A stretch of 64,000 nucleotides of DNA. Source: Caldilineaceae bacterium. GTDB taxonomy: Bacteria > Chloroflexota > Anaerolineae > Caldilineales > Caldilineaceae. The stretch's first letter is position 1, and each line of letters opens with the position of its first letter. This document shows positions 40,393-51,674 of the stretch, in pieces. The stretch is taken from NCBI GenBank assembly GCA_022827195.1, contig JAJDTL010000004.1:62001-126000 (forward strand), read 5' to 3'. The translations under genes were made by a program, and so were the position numbers. The notes beneath the pieces were generated by a model. It was given only the letters and a program-made list of their open reading frames with translations, was not told the origin of the DNA and did no database searches.

Positions 40393-41045
40393 TGCGCCCT
40401 CCTTTGGGTGTCGCGGCGATCGGGGGCCGTTCGTTGTCGCCGGGTACAGTCGCTGGCGATAGGGCAGATTAGATGCCGGAGCTCAGACATGGCATATACG
40501 GCAAACCTGAAGTGCGGCGCCTGAAGGGGTGGTCCAGCGGCCGTGCTCCTCCGGAATCGCGGTGGTGAAAACGAATCACAAAGAGGGGTGAGGCTGACGG
40601 AACAGGACAATTATATCATCTTTGATTGTCGGCAGGTAACTGTGCGCCTTCACTGGACCGCAGGCGGTCCCTGTAAGAGCCAGAGACGGGAAACACAGTC
40701 ATTTCCCAGCCCACTGCTCGCGGGGCAAGTCACGCGGGTGTGATTCGATTTCGGTGTAGAAACTCACCAAATTTGGAACTTGGCTCCTGCCCTTCTTCGG
40801 TGCATATTCTTCGCTGCGGGGCCGCGTGGGCGATCAAAGGCTCGACCGTCCAACGGCAGTGGTCAGTGATCAGTGGTCAGTGGTCAGTGGCCGGGAACTG
40901 CTGGGGCCTGGTATGACTCGGTTGTTGGCCGGGGTATCGGAATCTGTGCGCCAGTTCAGGACTGCACCCGGAAACGCTTGCTAGTGGCGGCGAAATCAAG
41001 TATGATAAAGTTAAGACGTACTGTTTTTCAGAGGAGAACGCCCAT
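40393..41045. other. Divergent intergenic region (653 bp)
   Basis: This spacer separates the minus-strand carbohydrate genes from the plus-strand housekeeping genes, and promoters for both must lie in it or its flanks. The stretch 40590-40620 is AT-rich (ATTATATCATCTTTGATTG). A CAGTGGT repeat block lies at 40857-40892. No gene, tRNA or terminator was recognised. Confidence 0.5.
40857..40892. repeat. CAGTGGT heptamer tandem repeat
   Basis: Five consecutive seven-base units (CAGTGGT, CAGTGAT, CAGTGGT, CAGTGGT, CAGTGGC) lie here. The same unit fills the spacer at 26920-26983, 14 kb away. Confidence 0.85.
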
Positions 41046-42170
41046 TTGTCGTTTCGGCCTTTTTTCCTGGGCGACGCGCTTCTGCTGCAACGGCTGCGCA
41101 AGTATTCGACGCCCCTCCAAATCGAGCGCATCCTGCTGGAATCGGTCTCTCCGGTGCGGACCGCACTGCGCTCCGGCCTTCCCTGGTACCGTCACAGCTC
41201 GTTCACTTATGTCCTGCGCCAGGAAGAGAACGGCCTCGGCCGCGAAGGCCTGATCCAGCTGCGGGTGCGCCCCCACTCGCACGAGGCCGACGTAACCCTG
41301 CTCTCGCCCGCGCTCGACGCGCCCCAGGGGCACCCCGCTATCTGGCAAAAGCTGCTCACGTACAGCGCCCAGCAGATCGTGCGTCACAAGGTCGGCCGCC
41401 TTTTTAGCGACCTGCCCGACCAGCCGCTGCCGGTCAATACCTTCAGGCAGGCCGGCTTCACCGTCCTGACGCGCGTCACCGTCTGGCGCATCGCCACGCG
41501 CCGGCCCGCGCCGGCCGACCCGGCCGCGGCCGCGCTGCGCCCCCAGAAGCCCGGCGACGCAGCCGAGCTGGAGCGGCTCTACTGCCGCATAACCCCGCGG
41601 CAGGTGCAACAGTTGGAGATGGGCGTCGCGCCGGCCCACCCCGAGGACGACGACCGCGTCGCGCCGATCCTTTCCAACCCCCACCAGGCGCCGATGAGCG
41701 GCTATGTCCTCGACGACGAGCGCGGCGAGGGGCTGGCCGGCTGTGTGCAGATCCTGTGGGGCAGGCGCGGCGCCTGCATCCGCCTCTGGGTCGATGCCAA
41801 CGACCCCGACACCGCCAATGCGCGCCTGCTGCTGCAGTTTGCGCTGCAGCGCATTCGCGAGGCTCCCGCCGCGCGCCGCGCCTACATCGGCGTGCGCGCC
41901 TACGAGAGCGGCCTCAACGCGCTGCTGGCCGACGAGCGCTTCGCGCCCTTCACCGACCGCGTGTTGATGGTGCGCAACATCCTGCAGTGGCAGCGGCAGC
42001 CGCTGCACCAGCGCATGCCGGCGTTGGAGGCAGTCCACGAGGCAGTGCCCGGCTCGTTGACGGTCCCCAAGGCGACCGTTTCGCCGCCGGCCGAGCTGTG
42101 CCCCTGCCCGGCCCCGTCCGTCTGCAGCGTCGACGGCGAGCAATCTGAGGAGTTAATCGGACAGCGATGA
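41046..42170 (+). CDS. GNAT-like N-acetyltransferase-related protein
   Basis: The TTG at 41046 follows AGGAGA by eight bases and gives 374 aa. Two weak acetyltransferase-like halves are visible: an N-terminal part [20 protein letters not shown]..., and a C-terminal part [40 protein letters not shown] and [20 protein letters not shown], which has the strand-loop order of a GNAT fold without a clear acetyl-CoA loop. The tail is rich in Pro/Cys ([17 protein letters not shown]). Its stop overlaps the start of the R3H ATPase gene by 4 bp, so the two are coupled. The substrate is unknown; an uncharacterised Chloroflexota protein is the safest description. Confidence 0.6.
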   Translation: MSFRPFFLGDALLLQRLRKYSTPLQIERILLESVSPVRTALRSGLPWYRHSSFTYVLRQEENGLGREGLIQLRVRPHSHEADVTLLSPALDAPQGHPAIWQKLLTYSAQQIVRHKVGRLFSDLPDQPLPVNTFRQAGFTVLTRVTVWRIATRRPAPADPAAAALRPQKPGDAAELERLYCRITPRQVQQLEMGVAPAHPEDDDRVAPILSNPHQAPMSGYVLDDERGEGLAGCVQILWGRRGACIRLWVDANDPDTANARLLLQFALQRIREAPAARRAYIGVRAYESGLNALLADERFAPFTDRVLMVRNILQWQRQPLHQRMPALEAVHEAVPGSLTVPKATVSPPAELCPCPAPSVCSVDGEQSEELIGQR

Positions 42171-43777
42171 GCCTACGCATAGCGGACGACCTGGACCTGC
42201 TGCTGGCTGTTCTGCCCGACCGCATCCGCGGCTCGCTGCGGCAGTTGGGCCGCGCCTCCGACCTGATCGAGATCGTGATGGACCTCGGCCGCCTGCCCGA
42301 GGCGCGCTTCCCCGACGCGGAGCTCTCTCTCAGCCCGGACGAGACGACGCGTGACGACCTGCAGCAGGTGATCGGCAACATCGGCGATTTCGGCGCGGAC
42401 AACCGCGCCGGCATCGAGCGCACCCTGCACCGCATCTCCGCCATCCGCAATCGCAAGGGCGCGGTGATCGGCCTGACCTGCCGCGTCGGCCGTGCGGTCT
42501 ACGGCGTGATCGACATCATCCAGGACATCATCATGAGCGGCAGCAGTCTGCTGCTGCTGGGGCGGCCCGGCGTTGGCAAGACGACGCTGCTGCGCGAGGC
42601 CTCGCGCGTGCTCAGCGACAAGAAGCGGGTCGTCATCGTCGATACGAGCAACGAGATCGCGGGCGACGGCGACATCCCCCACCCGTCGATCGGCCGCGCC
42701 CGGCGCATGCAGGTGGCCACGCCGGCGCTGCAGCACGAGGTGATGATCGAGGCGGTCGAGAACCACATGCCCGAGGCGATCATCATCGACGAGATCGGGC
42801 GCGAGTTGGAGGCGGTCGCCGCCCGCACGATCGCCGAGCGCGGCGTGCAGCTGATCGGCACCGCGCACGGCAATACGCTCGAAAACCTGCTGATGAATCC
42901 GACTCTCTCCGACCTTGTGGGCGGCATCGACACGGTCACGCTCTCCGACGAGGAGGCGCGGCGCCGCGGCACACAGAAGACGGTCCTCGAGCGCAAGGCC
43001 CCGCCGACCTTCGACGTGCTGATCGAGATCCAGGACCGGCAGCGGATGATCGTTCACCACAAGGTGGCCGAGGCGGTCGATTCGCTGCTGCGCGGCTGGA
43101 CGCTCTCGCCCGAGATCCGCTACGTCAGCAGCGAGAACGAAGTCCACATCGAAGCGGTCGAGAACAGGGAGCGGCCCGGGCGCATCGGCCAGAGCCGCCA
43201 GGGGCAGGACGGGAGTCGCCGCCAGAGCGGGCGCCGACGCGACGAGCGCGCCGCCGCGCTGGCGGAGAAGCTCGACGGCAGCGTGCAGGGCAGCAACGGC
43301 GAGGCCAAGCCGAGGGCCGTGCGCGTCTTCCCCTACGGTATCGGCCAGAACCGGCTGCGCACCGCGGCCCAGAACCTGAACGTATCGGTCGAGGTGGTCA
43401 AAGAGCTGCGCGACGCCGATATCGTCATGACCTTGAAGAACTATTTCCGCCAGAAGCCGCAGCCGATCGCCGACGCCGAGCGCCGCAACGTGCCGGTCTA
43501 CGTTTTGCGCAGCAACACGGTCACGCAGATGGAGCAGTACCTGCTCGACGTCTTCCATCTGCGCCGTGACGATCCCGACGTTGTCTTCGATTCGGCGATG
43601 CGCGAGACGCAGAACGCGATCCAACGGCTACAGAAGGGCGAAAAGTCGGTCGAGCTGAGTCCGCAGGCGGCGTCGATTCGCAGTCAGCAGCACCAGCTGG
43701 CGCGCACGGCGAATCTGATCAGCCACAGCTACGGTCGGGAGCCTCACCGTCGCGTGCGCATCTTCAGCCCCCCCTAG
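42167..43777 (+). CDS. R3H-domain single-stranded nucleic acid-binding ATPase (SpoIIIAA/Ycf45-like)
   Basis: The 536-aa protein has an N-terminal domain, then a P-loop ATPase of the SpoIIIAA/type II secretion class (Walker [20 protein letters not shown] near residue 127, Walker [16 protein letters not shown] near 205, [14 protein letters not shown]). A long charged, low-complexity linker (residues about 330-375) follows, then [19 protein letters not shown]. The C-terminal R3H region ([20 protein letters not shown]) should bind single-stranded DNA or RNA. Such proteins are conserved in cyanobacteria, plastids and Chloroflexota, with no clear function. It is followed 20 bp later by tmk. Confidence 0.88.
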   Translation: MSLRIADDLDLLLAVLPDRIRGSLRQLGRASDLIEIVMDLGRLPEARFPDAELSLSPDETTRDDLQQVIGNIGDFGADNRAGIERTLHRISAIRNRKGAVIGLTCRVGRAVYGVIDIIQDIIMSGSSLLLLGRPGVGKTTLLREASRVLSDKKRVVIVDTSNEIAGDGDIPHPSIGRARRMQVATPALQHEVMIEAVENHMPEAIIIDEIGRELEAVAARTIAERGVQLIGTAHGNTLENLLMNPTLSDLVGGIDTVTLSDEEARRRGTQKTVLERKAPPTFDVLIEIQDRQRMIVHHKVAEAVDSLLRGWTLSPEIRYVSSENEVHIEAVENRERPGRIGQSRQGQDGSRRQSGRRRDERAAALAEKLDGSVQGSNGEAKPRAVRVFPYGIGQNRLRTAAQNLNVSVEVVKELRDADIVMTLKNYFRQKPQPIADAERRNVPVYVLRSNTVTQMEQYLLDVFHLRRDDPDVVFDSAMRETQNAIQRLQKGEKSVELSPQAASIRSQQHQLARTANLISHSYGREPHRRVRIFSPP

Positions 43778-43797
43778 GCGCCGGTGGTGCAAAGTCT

Positions 43798-44433
43798 ATG
43801 TTTATCACTTTCGAAGGTTCAGATGGCAGCGGCAAGACAACGCAGGTCCAACTGCTGGCGGAATATCTGCGCCAGGCCGGCCGGTCGGTGCTAAAGACCC
43901 GCGAGCCGGGCGGCACGCGCATCAGCGACGGCGTGCGTCAGCTGCTGCTCGACCTGGCCCATACCGAGATGCACGCCCGCGCCGAGACGCTGCTCTTCAA
44001 CGCCGCGCGCGCGCAGTTGGTCGCCGAGGTGATCCGTCCGGCGCTGGCGGAGGGTACGGTCGTTCTGTGCGACCGTTTCGCCGACAGCACGCTCGCCTAC
44101 CAGGGTTACGGTCATCAGCAGGAGATCGCCGAAATGGCGCGCATGATCGAGTACGCGACAGGAGGGTTGCGGCCCGATCTGACCGTTTTCCTGGATCTGC
44201 CGCCATGGGAGGGGCTCAGGCGCAACCGCAGCCAGGGGAACGGCAAATGGAACCGGCTCGACGCGCAGGAGCTCTCCTTCCATCAGCGCGTCGTGGCCGG
44301 CTATCGCAAACTGATCGCGCGCGAGCCGCAGCGCTGGGTCGAGATAGACGCTTCGCAGCCGCGCGAGCAGGTCCATCAGGACGTCGTGCGCGCGGTGGAA
44401 AAGAGGCTGGCCGTGTTTGCGCCCGCGCCCTGA
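43798..44433 (+). CDS. tmk: Thymidylate kinase
   Basis: This 211-aa enzyme phosphorylates dTMP to dTDP with ATP. The P-loop is FEGSDGSGKTTQVQLL, the DRX-type motif is LCDRFADSTLAYQGYG, the dTMP-binding arginine block is KTREPGGTRISDGVR, and the LID region is RRNRSQGNGKWNRLDAQELS. The length is standard. The start ATG at 43798 lies 20 bp after the R3H ATPase gene, and a c-di-AMP receptor gene follows at once. That gene order is common in Gram-positive bacteria and Chloroflexota. Confidence 0.97.
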   Translation: MFITFEGSDGSGKTTQVQLLAEYLRQAGRSVLKTREPGGTRISDGVRQLLLDLAHTEMHARAETLLFNAARAQLVAEVIRPALAEGTVVLCDRFADSTLAYQGYGHQQEIAEMARMIEYATGGLRPDLTVFLDLPPWEGLRRNRSQGNGKWNRLDAQELSFHQRVVAGYRKLIAREPQRWVEIDASQPREQVHQDVVRAVEKRLAVFAPAP

Positions 44434-44476
44434 AGAGGCGCTGCCTGCCACGAATGAGTGGGGTCCGGAGCTGTGT

Positions 44477-44806
44477 ATGAAACTGGTCATCGCGATTGTA
44501 AACGAGGAAGACAGTCCCAACCTGCTGGACCGTCTGGGCCGGCGCGGTTACGCGGCGACGATCACCGGCACGCGCGGCGGCTTTCTGCGCATCGGCAATG
44601 CGACGATTTTCTGCGGTGTGGAGGATGAGCAGGTAGAGGACGTGCTGACCGTTTTTCGCGAGAGCTGCACCAGCCGCATCCAGTACGTGACGCCGCTGCC
44701 GCCGGTGATGGAACCGGGCGAGATGCACATCCCCGCGCCGGTGGAGAAGCAGGTCGGCGGCGCGACCATCTTCGTTGTGCCGGTGGACCACTTCGAGAAG
44801 ATATAG
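44477..44806 (+). CDS. darA: Cyclic-di-AMP receptor protein, PII-like (DarA/PstA)
   Basis: The ATG at 44477 gives 109 aa starting MKLVIAIVNEEDSPNLLDRL; the frame is open upstream to 44417 but would overlap tmk. The protein has the PII-like ferredoxin fold of DUF970: RRGYAATITGTRGGFLRIGN holds the c-di-AMP-binding T-loop segment, then TIFCGVEDEQVEDVL and GGATIFVVPVDHFEKI. The trimer binds c-di-AMP and signals to unknown partners. Its place 43 bp after tmk is the classic arrangement for this gene. Confidence 0.94.
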   Translation: MKLVIAIVNEEDSPNLLDRLGRRGYAATITGTRGGFLRIGNATIFCGVEDEQVEDVLTVFRESCTSRIQYVTPLPPVMEPGEMHIPAPVEKQVGGATIFVVPVDHFEKI

Positions 44807-44832
44807 GCGCGCTTCCAGCGCGCGGCCGCCCG

Positions 44833-45237
44833 CTACAGCCCTCCCAGCCCTGGCATGCCGCGCTCGTCCCCATCCGGCGGCTGCGGCATCGACTCCTCGA
44901 TCGATTCGGGGCTTTCGCCCGCGTCCAGGCGGTCGATCACCTCGTTCATCTCCTCGTCGAGCGGCTCGCCGGCCTCGTCGCTCATCTTGCGCATGAAGTG
45001 GGCCAGCGCGCGCGGGTCCTCCTGCTGCAGCCCGGTCATGAGCGAGGGATCGTCGGCCATCGACTCGACGCTGCTCTCTTCGGAGCGCAGCACGCGCAGC
45101 CGGCTCATGAGCCGCTGCAGCCGCTCCCCCGCGCACTCGGGACAGGCGGCCGCGCCGGCGTCTGCTTCCGCCATGGTGCGGTAGAGCACGCTCACGCGTT
45201 TTTTGCAGTCGTAACAGTAGTATTCGTAGATCGGCAT
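44833..45237 (-). CDS. FmdB-type zinc-ribbon protein
   Basis: This 134-aa protein starts MPIYEYYCYDCKKRVSVLYR and has a second pair CPEC at residue 37, giving the CxxC...CxxC zinc ribbon of the FmdB regulatory protein family. An acidic, helical tail follows (ALAHFMRKMSDEAGEPLDEE, MNEVIDRLDAGESPESIEE) and ends glycine-rich. The family is widespread; its founding member was proposed as a regulator of formamidase and amidase genes, and the role here is unknown. The gene is convergent with darA, separated by 26 bp. Confidence 0.88.
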   Translation of the reverse strand: MPIYEYYCYDCKKRVSVLYRTMAEADAGAAACPECAGERLQRLMSRLRVLRSEESSVESMADDPSLMTGLQQEDPRALAHFMRKMSDEAGEPLDEEMNEVIDRLDAGESPESIEESMPQPPDGDERGMPGLGGL

Positions 45238-45400
45238 TGGCCCCCCTGCGCGTCTCCTGCTCCGCCCTGCGGCCGCGCCCGTTCCCGCCCAATTTTTTCC
45301 CGCTATAGGCTGTTGATCTATACTGATCGAACAGCCGGCAACCAGAATGCAGTCTTTCGCTGCGCGCTATTATATCCAGTCAGGAGTCCCCATCAAAGCA

Positions 45401-46102
45401 ATGGTGATGAAAGAAGCCTCAGCAAAGAGCGCCAACCACCGCAGCCAGGACGGGCCCGGAATGACAGAGACGCAGGACGATGTGACCGGCATCTACAACG
45501 AGCAGAACAGGCCGCACCCGATCCTGGTCGTGCTGTCCGGGCCGAGCGGCGTCGGCAAAGACACGACCCTGGCCCTGTTGAAGCGGCGCAATCTCCCCTT
45601 TCATTTTGTCGTGACCGCGACCACGCGGCCGCGGCGGCGCGATGAGGTCGACGGCGTCGACTATCACTTCGTCTCGGTGGGCAAGTTCGCCGAGATGATC
45701 GACGCCGACGAGCTGCTGGAATACGCGGTCGTCTACGGCGATTACAAGGGGATTCCCAAGACGCACGTGCGCGAGGCGCTGGCGAGCGGCAAGGACGTGA
45801 TTCTGCGCATCGACGTGCAGGGCGCGGCCACGATCCGCCGCCTGATACCGGAGGCGGTGACGATCTTCCTGGTGGCGGAAAGTGAGGAGGAGCAGATGCG
45901 CCGGCTGCGGGAACGCAAGACCGAGAGCAGCGACAGGTTCAAGATGCGCATCGCGACGGCGCGCAAGGAGATGCAGCAGCTGCAGAACTTCCACTACGTG
46001 GTCGTCAACCGCGACGACCGCCAGGAAGAGACGGTGGACAGGGTGATCAGCATCATTCAGGCTGAAAAGTGTCGCGTCGACTGGTCGCCGGTAGAGCTGT
46101 AA
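45401..46102 (+). CDS. gmk: Guanylate kinase
   Basis: This enzyme phosphorylates GMP to GDP. Motifs: P-loop LSGPSGVGKDTTLALL, FVVTATTRPRRRDEVDGVDY (GMP-binding Ser/Arg region), EYAVVYGDYKGIPKTHV, VILRIDVQGAATIRRL and a C-terminal QNFHYVVVNRDD. Serine is replaced by Asp in the GKD-T loop, which is seen in Chloroflexota homologs. The start is uncertain: 45401 has AGGAG 14 bp upstream, 45461 (MTETQDD) is also possible, and the frame is open to 45347. In every case there is an N-terminal extension of at least 20 residues. Confidence 0.95.
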   Translation: MVMKEASAKSANHRSQDGPGMTETQDDVTGIYNEQNRPHPILVVLSGPSGVGKDTTLALLKRRNLPFHFVVTATTRPRRRDEVDGVDYHFVSVGKFAEMIDADELLEYAVVYGDYKGIPKTHVREALASGKDVILRIDVQGAATIRRLIPEAVTIFLVAESEEEQMRRLRERKTESSDRFKMRIATARKEMQQLQNFHYVVVNRDDRQEETVDRVISIIQAEKCRVDWSPVEL

Positions 46103-46112
46103 CGGCGCGGCC

Positions 46113-46903
46113 ATGAATCTCTTTGGCGCCCGCGGCCCATTCGCCAGCCCGCCGCCGCCCACCTTCTATATACCACTCGCGCCCCCGCTGGTCAGCCGTG
46201 CGCTGATCGGCATCAATCTTCTCGTTTTCGCCGCCACCTTCGTCTACGGGCTGCTGGAGTACGGGGTCTGGAACGGCCCCAGCAACTTGCGCGTGCTCTT
46301 CGACATGGGCATGAAGTCGAACCTGCATATCTTTTACGGGCAGAGCTGGCGGCTTTTCACGGCCATGTTTTTGCACATCGGCGCGATCCATCTCATCTCC
46401 AATCTGATCGGCCTGTTCTGGCTCGGTCCGATCATCGAAGGTCATTTCGGCCATCTGCGATTCGCGGCCATCTATCTGCTGGGCGGCCTCCTGGGCAGCA
46501 TCGCCAGCTACGCCTTTTCGCCGGCGCTTTCGGCGGGCGCTTCGGGCGCGGTCTTTGCGCTGCTGGGCGCGACGATCGTCTATTTCTATCGCTTCCGGGA
46601 CAATATGGGGCGGCAGGGGCAGTCGATGCTGCAGTCGGCGCTGGCGATTCTTGTCATCAACCTTGTGCTCGGCTTTTCGGTCGCCAACGTCGACAACTGG
46701 GGGCACCTGGGCGGGCTTGCCGGCGGGGTCATCGTTGCCGCGGGCCTGTTGCCGCGTTACCGTCCGCCGGCGGTGGTGCGCGCCGGCGCGCAGCCGCTCA
46801 TACGCGAGGCGCGCACCGCCCGCACGCTGGCCTGGACGCTGGTATGCGCGCTGCTCCTCTACGCGGCTTTCAAGGCGGTCTCGTTCATCGGCCCGCCAAT
46901 GCC

Positions 46904-46907
<4 letters not shown>
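46113..46907 (+). CDS. Rhomboid-family intramembrane serine protease
   Basis: The 264-aa membrane protein has about seven helices. The catalytic serine lies in SAGASGAVFALLGA (GxSG motif) near residue 149, and the catalytic histidine in DNWGHLGGLAGG near 205. MFLHIGAIHLISNLIGLFWL is the usual HxxxN segment of the first helices. It cleaves membrane proteins within the bilayer; its substrate is unknown. It starts 10 bp after gmk, and its stop overlaps the stop of the convergent Fe-S oxidoreductase gene by 3 bp. Confidence 0.93.
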
Positions 46908-48955
<2,048 letters not shown>

Positions 48956-49181
48956 GGCTTTGGCGCCCGGTGCGGTGCATGCATGTGGAGGTCGGTTTCC
49001 CGTACGGCGCCCCATTTGAGCAGGGGCGTATGGCACAATTATACACATGCCGATAAAGTAGCGCAGGAGCGCGAATCGGCCTATACTTTTTCTGTCCGGG
49101 GAACGCTTCGGACAGCCCCATGTTTCTCCCGGTTGCCGGGCAGGTTGCCGTCGCCAGGGGTACGATTGCACGGAATCCCCG

Positions 49182-50546
49182 ATGATCGGGACGACAATAG
49201 CAACCCGCCGATTCGCCGTTGCCCTGTTGCGCCGCATGCTGCAGGTCGATCTGCCCGCATCCGAGCGGAGCGATGAGGATGTCGAGGCCGAGGCGTCGCA
49301 GAACTACCGTTGGAACTTCGGCGTCAATCTGGCCGACGGCGCCCTCTTCATGCTGGCGCAGACCTTCATATCGGCCACGACGATCCTGCCATTCTTCGTC
49401 AGCAGGCTGACCGACAACCCCTTCTATATTGGCCTGCTCGCGGTCATCGCCCATGGCGGCTGGTTCTTTCCCCAGCTGTTCAGCGCCGGGCCGATTGAAC
49501 GGACGTCGCGCAAGAAGCCCTGGCTGATCAATCTCGGTTTTTTCATCGAGCGCCTGCCGCTCATGCTGCTGCCGGCGACCGCGCTCCTCGCGGTCCGCGC
49601 CCCGGGCTGGGCCTTGACCCTCTTTTTCATTATTTTTGCGATCTACAACCTGGGTGCGGGCATTATCGCCCCGGCCTGGCAGGACCTGATCGCGGTCTGT
49701 TTTCCGCCCACGCGCCGCGGCCGTCTGATGGGCATCGCGATGTTTACCGGCACTGTTGCGGGCGCGCTCGGCGCGGCCGGCAGCAGCCGGATTCTGGAGG
49801 CGCAGCCCTTTCCTCTCAACTTCATGATCCTGTTCGGGCTGGCCGCGTTTGTGATGCTTTTGGGCTGGGTCGCCCTGGCGCTTACGCGTGAGCCGGTGCG
49901 GCGGGTGCGCCGCTCGGAAGAGAACCGGCTGCGTATCTGGACCAGATTGGGGCGGATTTTGCGGCGGGACCGCAACTTTCGTCGTTTTCTGATCGCGCGC
50001 GGGCTGATGGCCGTCAGCGGGATGGGGATGGCGTTCGTGACCGCGGCCGCGGTCAGCCGCTGGGACGTGTCGGGTGGGACGGTGGGCAACTACACGGTCG
50101 CGCTGCTGGTCGGCCAGGCGGCCGGCAATCTGCTGTTTGGGTTCCTGGCCGACCGCAAGGGGCACAAACTGTCGCTCGTTCTCGGCGGGCTGGCCGCCAC
50201 CCTAGCTTATGCAATGGCCTGGATTGCCGAGACACCGTTTCTTTACTATGTCGTTTTTCTGCTTCTCGGCGCCTATATCAGTGCCATGATCGTCTCCGGG
50301 TTGATGATTGTGCTGGAGTTCGTCGGGTCGGAGCAGCGGCCCACCTACGCGGGCATCACCAACTCGATCATCGGCGCGGTCCATGTGGTCATTCCTCTGG
50401 TCGGCGGCGCGCTGGCGACCATAAGTTACGACTATCTTTTCGCGATCAGCGCCGCGGCCGCGCTGCTTTCGGCGCTGTTGATGCGGCTGTGGGTCGCTGA
50501 TCCGCGCCATGCCGGCGGCGAAGGCCAACTTGCGCCCTCTGCCTGA
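49182..50546 (+). CDS. Major facilitator superfamily transporter
   Basis: This 454-aa protein has 12 predicted membrane helices. The N-terminal cytosolic stretch (SERSDEDVEAEASQNYRWNF) is acidic, and the first helix begins FGVNLADGALFMLAQTFISA. The cytosolic loop GPIERTSRKKPWLINLGFF is in the position of the MFS motif A. A central loop RREN-like (RRSEENRLRIWTRLGRILRR) joins the halves, and FGFLADRKGHKLSLVLGG is the second motif A copy. The substrate is unknown. It is divergent from the Fe-S oxidoreductase gene (226 bp) and 42 bp upstream of the sucrase/ferredoxin-like gene. Confidence 0.9.
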   Translation: MIGTTIATRRFAVALLRRMLQVDLPASERSDEDVEAEASQNYRWNFGVNLADGALFMLAQTFISATTILPFFVSRLTDNPFYIGLLAVIAHGGWFFPQLFSAGPIERTSRKKPWLINLGFFIERLPLMLLPATALLAVRAPGWALTLFFIIFAIYNLGAGIIAPAWQDLIAVCFPPTRRGRLMGIAMFTGTVAGALGAAGSSRILEAQPFPLNFMILFGLAAFVMLLGWVALALTREPVRRVRRSEENRLRIWTRLGRILRRDRNFRRFLIARGLMAVSGMGMAFVTAAAVSRWDVSGGTVGNYTVALLVGQAAGNLLFGFLADRKGHKLSLVLGGLAATLAYAMAWIAETPFLYYVVFLLLGAYISAMIVSGLMIVLEFVGSEQRPTYAGITNSIIGAVHVVIPLVGGALATISYDYLFAISAAAALLSALLMRLWVADPRHAGGEGQLAPSA

Positions 50547-50588
50547 ACGTGGTAGAAGTTTGGGAAAGCGCTCACTTCAGGGAGAGGA

Positions 50589-51527
50589 ATGATGACCGAG
50601 ACAGTGTTCTGTTCACATCTTTCGCGCGGCGCCGGCGAGCAGATTTTCGGCACCGCCGGCAACGGCACCGACGTCTGGTTTGTGCTCGAATACCCCGGAG
50701 TGTGGGGGGCCAAGGCGATGGAGGAGAGCAAGCTGGACGATGAGTTGAAAGCGCACCTGCAGCGCGGGGTCGCGGGGACGCCCGGTTCGCGCTTGCAGTT
50801 GATCAAGCGCGGGGAACAGCGCAACGGCAGCCTGAGCTTCTTCATCTGCCTTTCGGGGGAGGACGAAGCCGCGCTGTACCGATTTGGGCTGGTCGATTTC
50901 AGTGACCTGTTGGCGATGGAGCTGCCGGCGATGGTGGCGGAGATGCGCGCCGATCCGGAGCGCTACGCGACCAACAGGCACGACGAGCCGCTCTTTCTCG
51001 TCTGCACCAATGGGAGCCGCGATCGTTGCTGCGCGACGTTCGGCGTGCCGGTCTACCTCTCGATGGCCGCGTACGCGGGTGAACGGGTGTGGCAGACGAC
51101 CCACACGGGCGGCCACCGCTTCGCGCCGACCATGATCTGTCTGCCGCACGGTCTCTTCTATGGGCGGGTGGGGGTGGAGGACGTCACCTCGATCGTGGAC
51201 TCTTACGCGGCCGGCAATGTGTATGAACTAGACCGCTTCCGGGGACGTTCCTGCTATCAGCAGGCGGTGCAGGCGGCGGACTACTATCTGCGCGCCGAGA
51301 CGCAACTACAGGCGCTGGACGCTTTTACCTTGCTCGACGCCGAGCAGGAGGAGGACGTTTGGGCGTGTCGCTTCAGCTCAAATGGCGACGGCCTGGTGCA
51401 TGAGCTTTTTGTGCAGATGCATGAGTCGGAGTTCGCTAACCCGCTGAGTTGCCGCAAACCGGATACGGAGCGGGTGCCCCAGTTCCGGCTGCTCTCCTAC
51501 GCGGTGCGCGGGGCCGTTCCGGCCTGA
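50589..51527 (+). CDS. Sucrase/ferredoxin-like family protein (thioredoxin-like Fe-S)
   Basis: This 312-aa protein matches the Suc_Fer-like family: an N-terminal FCSHLSRGAGEQIFGTAGN, VWFVLEYPGVWGAKAMEES, then FLVCTNGSRDRCCATFGVPV and VWQTTHTGGHRFAPTMICLP. The Cys/His positions (CTNGSRDRCC, THTGGHRF) are those of the thioredoxin-like 2Fe-2S domain. GGAGAGG precedes the double ATG at 50589/50592. Despite the historic name there is no evidence for sucrase activity; an electron-transfer role is more plausible. It follows the MFS gene and may be co-transcribed. Confidence 0.88.
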   Translation: MMTETVFCSHLSRGAGEQIFGTAGNGTDVWFVLEYPGVWGAKAMEESKLDDELKAHLQRGVAGTPGSRLQLIKRGEQRNGSLSFFICLSGEDEAALYRFGLVDFSDLLAMELPAMVAEMRADPERYATNRHDEPLFLVCTNGSRDRCCATFGVPVYLSMAAYAGERVWQTTHTGGHRFAPTMICLPHGLFYGRVGVEDVTSIVDSYAAGNVYELDRFRGRSCYQQAVQAADYYLRAETQLQALDAFTLLDAEQEEDVWACRFSSNGDGLVHELFVQMHESEFANPLSCRKPDTERVPQFRLLSYAVRGAVPA

Positions 51528-51574
51528 GTTGCATCGCTGAATGCCGATGCATAAAGATGGATTCAAAAAGGCGG

Positions 51575-51618
51575 GGCAGGCAAGAGAAGCCTACCGCAGG
51601 ACGGTACTCTTGCCTGCC
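51575..51618. terminator. 12-bp perfect hairpin between convergent genes
   Basis: GGCAGGCAAGAG (51575-51586) and CTCTTGCCTGCC (51607-51618) pair perfectly around a 20-base loop. It lies between the ends of the genes at 51527 (+) and 51675 (-), so it may terminate both, although it has no T-tract. The CTCTTGCCTGCC core also occurs in the IS3 right-end relics near 1441-1456. Confidence 0.5.
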
Positions 51619-51674
51619 GGTTGAACGCGTTTGCGGTGCCGAGGGACCAGTGCCGTTCCGCCCAAAGGCCTGAT

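Noticed and set aside
42173..43624. 483-codon open frame on the minus strand
   Set aside because: It mirrors the R3H ATPase gene and has a His/Asp/Val-rich composition typical of antisense GC-rich DNA.
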